This document shows, one piece after another, positions 62,306-64,000 of a stretch of DNA of 64,000 nt. The notes beneath the pieces were generated by a model. The model saw nothing but the letters and a program-made list of their open reading frames with translations, was not told where the DNA came from and made no database searches. Made by a program: the position numbers and the translations under genes. The stretch comes from a bacterium (GTDB lineage: Bacteria > Cyanobacteriota > Vampirovibrionia > Gastranaerophilales > Gastranaerophilaceae): assembly GCA_017559905.1 (NCBI GenBank), contig JAFYQF010000025.1:62001-126000 (forward strand), read 5' to 3'. Every line of letters begins with the position of its first letter. The stretch's first letter is position 1.

Positions 62306-63790
62306 TTGATAAATCATAATAAATTAAAAATTCTTTTTGCTTTAAGTATATTAGCTATGGCATTTACCCCGCAACCCCTTTTTTCTTTAGCCACACCTCA
62401 GGCAATAAGCGCTGAAGTTGCTGCAGTTCAAAAAGGTGTAGTTTTAAGCTTGGAAGATTGTATTGAAATAGCCTTAAAAAATAGTCCGACTGTTAAAAAA
62501 TCACGTTACAACTGGCAATTGAGTAAAACAAATGTTTCATTAGCAAAATCAGCATACTTCCCAACAATAGGAGTGGGTGCTGGCGGATATTATTCAAACA
62601 GCCATACCGCATTGAGAGATACAACCAACAATTATTACACAGCAGAAGCTTCTGTAAGCCAGCTTATATGGAACTTTGGCAAAACAAATTCAAGAATTCG
62701 TATGCAAAAATTCAATCAAATAGCATCTGAATTCAACTTTGACAACACTGTTTTAGAAACAATCTACACTGTTAGAAACAACTATTACGGAGTTTTGGCA
62801 GCAAAAGCCGCTATGGATGTAAACAGAGCTAACGTTCAAATAAACGAACGCAACTACCAAAGAACAAAAGCGTACTTTGATGAAGGCATAAAATCAAAAA
62901 TTGACCTTGTAAACGCTGAAGTTTACTTGAGTGATTCAAAAGTTGCGTTTGTTCAATCTGAAAAAATGTACAAAAATGCAATTGTCAGACTAAACAATTC
63001 AATGTACATAGCCTATGCGCCAGAATATGAAATCAAGACAACCGAAACATTCAACTTTAAAAGAAACGAAATCCCTGTTAATTTAACAAAAATTTCAGAA
63101 AAGAAAGATTTAAGCACTCTCCCAAAAGAAGTTGAAAATGCAACCTTGACATCATCAGTTGAAAAATTAAACGTAATTGAGAACTATGATTTTCAACCAT
63201 TTCCGTACACGTTTGAAGAAGCTGTTGACATAGCTATAAAAAACAGACCTGATTTAAAAGCCTATGAAAACACACTAAAAGCAATGAAACAATCTTTGCT
63301 TTACATAAAAAGAGAATATTACCCAGAAATAACAGGTACAGGAAGTTACGGTTACAGAAACACTTCAGACACAAACTCCTACAACTTGGGAATAGGAATC
63401 AGAAGTTCTGTAAATATACTTGGCAAGAAAAGTGAAATTGATGCGGGAAAAATCCAAGTTCAAATTGCACAAAACGACATAGAATTGCTTAAACAAAATA
63501 TCTATTTTGAAGTTCAATCTGCATACATAGATATGGCTCAACTAGAAAAACAAATACCACTGTTAGCAATAAAAGTAAAACAAACTTTGGAAAATTTGGA
63601 ACTTGCAGACGGCAGATATTTTGTAGGCATCGGCGATTACATCGAACTTCAAGATGCAAAAGTAAATTACAACAACGCACAACAAGCGTACGTTGAAGCA
63701 GTATACAATTATAATGTAGCAAGAGCGAAATTAGAAGAAGCAATTGCTCTTAAACCAGCAATTAAAATAACAATAGAGGACAAAAACTAA
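62306..63790 (+). CDS. TolC-family outer-membrane efflux protein
   Basis: A 494-residue protein with a signal peptide (to about residue 30) and two OEP (outer membrane efflux) repeats, each starting LEDCIEIALKNSPTVKKSR and FEEAVDIAIKNRPDLKAYE. The long helical and beta-barrel pattern of TolC is clear. It should form the outer channel for export with the adaptor gene that follows (TAATG overlap, hence coupled). Start chosen as TTG at 62306 because AAGGA is eight bases upstream; a GTG start at 62282 is less likely. Confidence 0.9.
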   Translation: MINHNKLKILFALSILAMAFTPQPLFSLATPQAISAEVAAVQKGVVLSLEDCIEIALKNSPTVKKSRYNWQLSKTNVSLAKSAYFPTIGVGAGGYYSNSHTALRDTTNNYYTAEASVSQLIWNFGKTNSRIRMQKFNQIASEFNFDNTVLETIYTVRNNYYGVLAAKAAMDVNRANVQINERNYQRTKAYFDEGIKSKIDLVNAEVYLSDSKVAFVQSEKMYKNAIVRLNNSMYIAYAPEYEIKTTETFNFKRNEIPVNLTKISEKKDLSTLPKEVENATLTSSVEKLNVIENYDFQPFPYTFEEAVDIAIKNRPDLKAYENTLKAMKQSLLYIKREYYPEITGTGSYGYRNTSDTNSYNLGIGIRSSVNILGKKSEIDAGKIQVQIAQNDIELLKQNIYFEVQSAYIDMAQLEKQIPLLAIKVKQTLENLELADGRYFVGIGDYIELQDAKVNYNNAQQAYVEAVYNYNVARAKLEEAIALKPAIKITIEDKN

Positions 63791-64000
63791 TGGCAATCAA
63801 AAAAAGATACCTTGTCACAGGACTATTATTAGCAGCAATATCTGCAGGGATTTGTTCACACATTATTATCGGAAACCAAATTAAATATGAAACAAAACCT
63901 TTAAAACGTTGCACAATAACAGAAATTGTTGAAGCTTCTGGCACAATCAACCCTGTAAACACAGTCAGCGTTGGTTCGACAGTATCAGGGCTAATAAAAG
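63790..64000 (+). CDS. Membrane-fusion (HlyD/MacA-type) adaptor, 5' part
   Basis: The first 70 residues of a protein cut off by the window. A single N-terminal membrane helix is followed by VEASGTINPVNTVSVGSTVSGLI, the start of the lipoyl/hairpin region of periplasmic adaptor proteins. Its ATG overlaps the stop of the TolC-like gene by one base, so the two are cotranscribed. A MacA-type ABC exporter is likely to follow outside the window. Confidence 0.85.
   Translation, partial: MAIKKRYLVTGLLLAAISAGICSHIIIGNQIKYETKPLKRCTITEIVEASGTINPVNTVSVGSTVSGLIK

Noticed and set aside
1-64000. Prophage, insertion sequence or integrative element
   Set aside because: No integrase, transposase, terminase or capsid-like protein is visible; the only hint is the duplicated tRNA tail, reported separately.

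Overview
Taxonomy (inference). This AT-rich window (roughly one third G+C by eye) reads like a chromosome segment of a gut-type non-photosynthetic cyanobacterial relative (Melainabacteria/Vampirovibrionia, order Gastranaerophilales). The reasons are a double-membrane gene set (MlaE permease, TolC-like channel plus adaptor, lytic transglycosylase), anaerobe markers (acyl-CoA dehydratase activase, membrane pyrophosphatase, PEP carboxykinase), a DUF3536-type GH57 glycosidase, and many lineage-style small proteins that begin with a short Asn-rich leader ending in FxG. No rRNA, CRISPR array, transposase, integrase or phage gene is visible. One tRNA, tRNA-Gly(TCC), lies at 15056-15128.

Layout. 0-9 kb: a partial gene, a lone receiver-domain regulator with a degenerate GspE/PilB-like ATPase, MlaE permease, branched-chain aminotransferase, a PDZ-less trypsin-like protease, a glycosyltransferase with a Cys-rich tail, folC, a secreted protein and a sigma-70 factor. 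9-14 kb: exported thioredoxin, folE2, an M49-like metallopeptidase, rlmH and an MscS channel. 14-17.5 kb: an accessory-looking stretch with the tRNA, a duplicated tRNA tail, structured non-coding DNA, two FxG-leader proteins, a candidate ncRNA with its own terminator, and a small HExxH protein. 17.5-36 kb: pckA, secreted proteins, GH57, the trmD-rimM operon with an RGG-like zinc-ribbon protein, rlmN-dtd, two YkgJ-type cysteine-cluster proteins, the CoA-dehydratase activase and hppA. 35-47 kb: a palindromic repeat, an annexin-like protein, rpsB-tsf, uvrA, more FxG-leader proteins, a YwqK/MORN-like repeat protein and folP. 47-64 kb: radical SAM YhcC, cdd, a GltD-like flavoprotein, mutS2, an M20 peptidase, trkH-trkA, yggT, MTA phosphorylase, lytic transglycosylase, a second glycosyltransferase, and the start of a TolC/MacA-type export operon.

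How the genes fit together. Three folate genes are scattered (folC, folE2, folP). Translation and RNA-modification genes cluster as trmD-rimM, rlmN-dtd, rlmH and rpsB-tsf. Envelope and ion homeostasis are served by MscS, TrkH/TrkA, HppA, MlaE and the TolC operon. The most distinctive signal is a set of seven otherwise unrelated, signal-peptide-less proteins sharing a short N-terminal leader ending in F-x-G/A or FGN. Six of them lie in three adjacent gene pairs and one carries an annexin-like repeat. I propose this leader as a possible undescribed sorting or processing tag.
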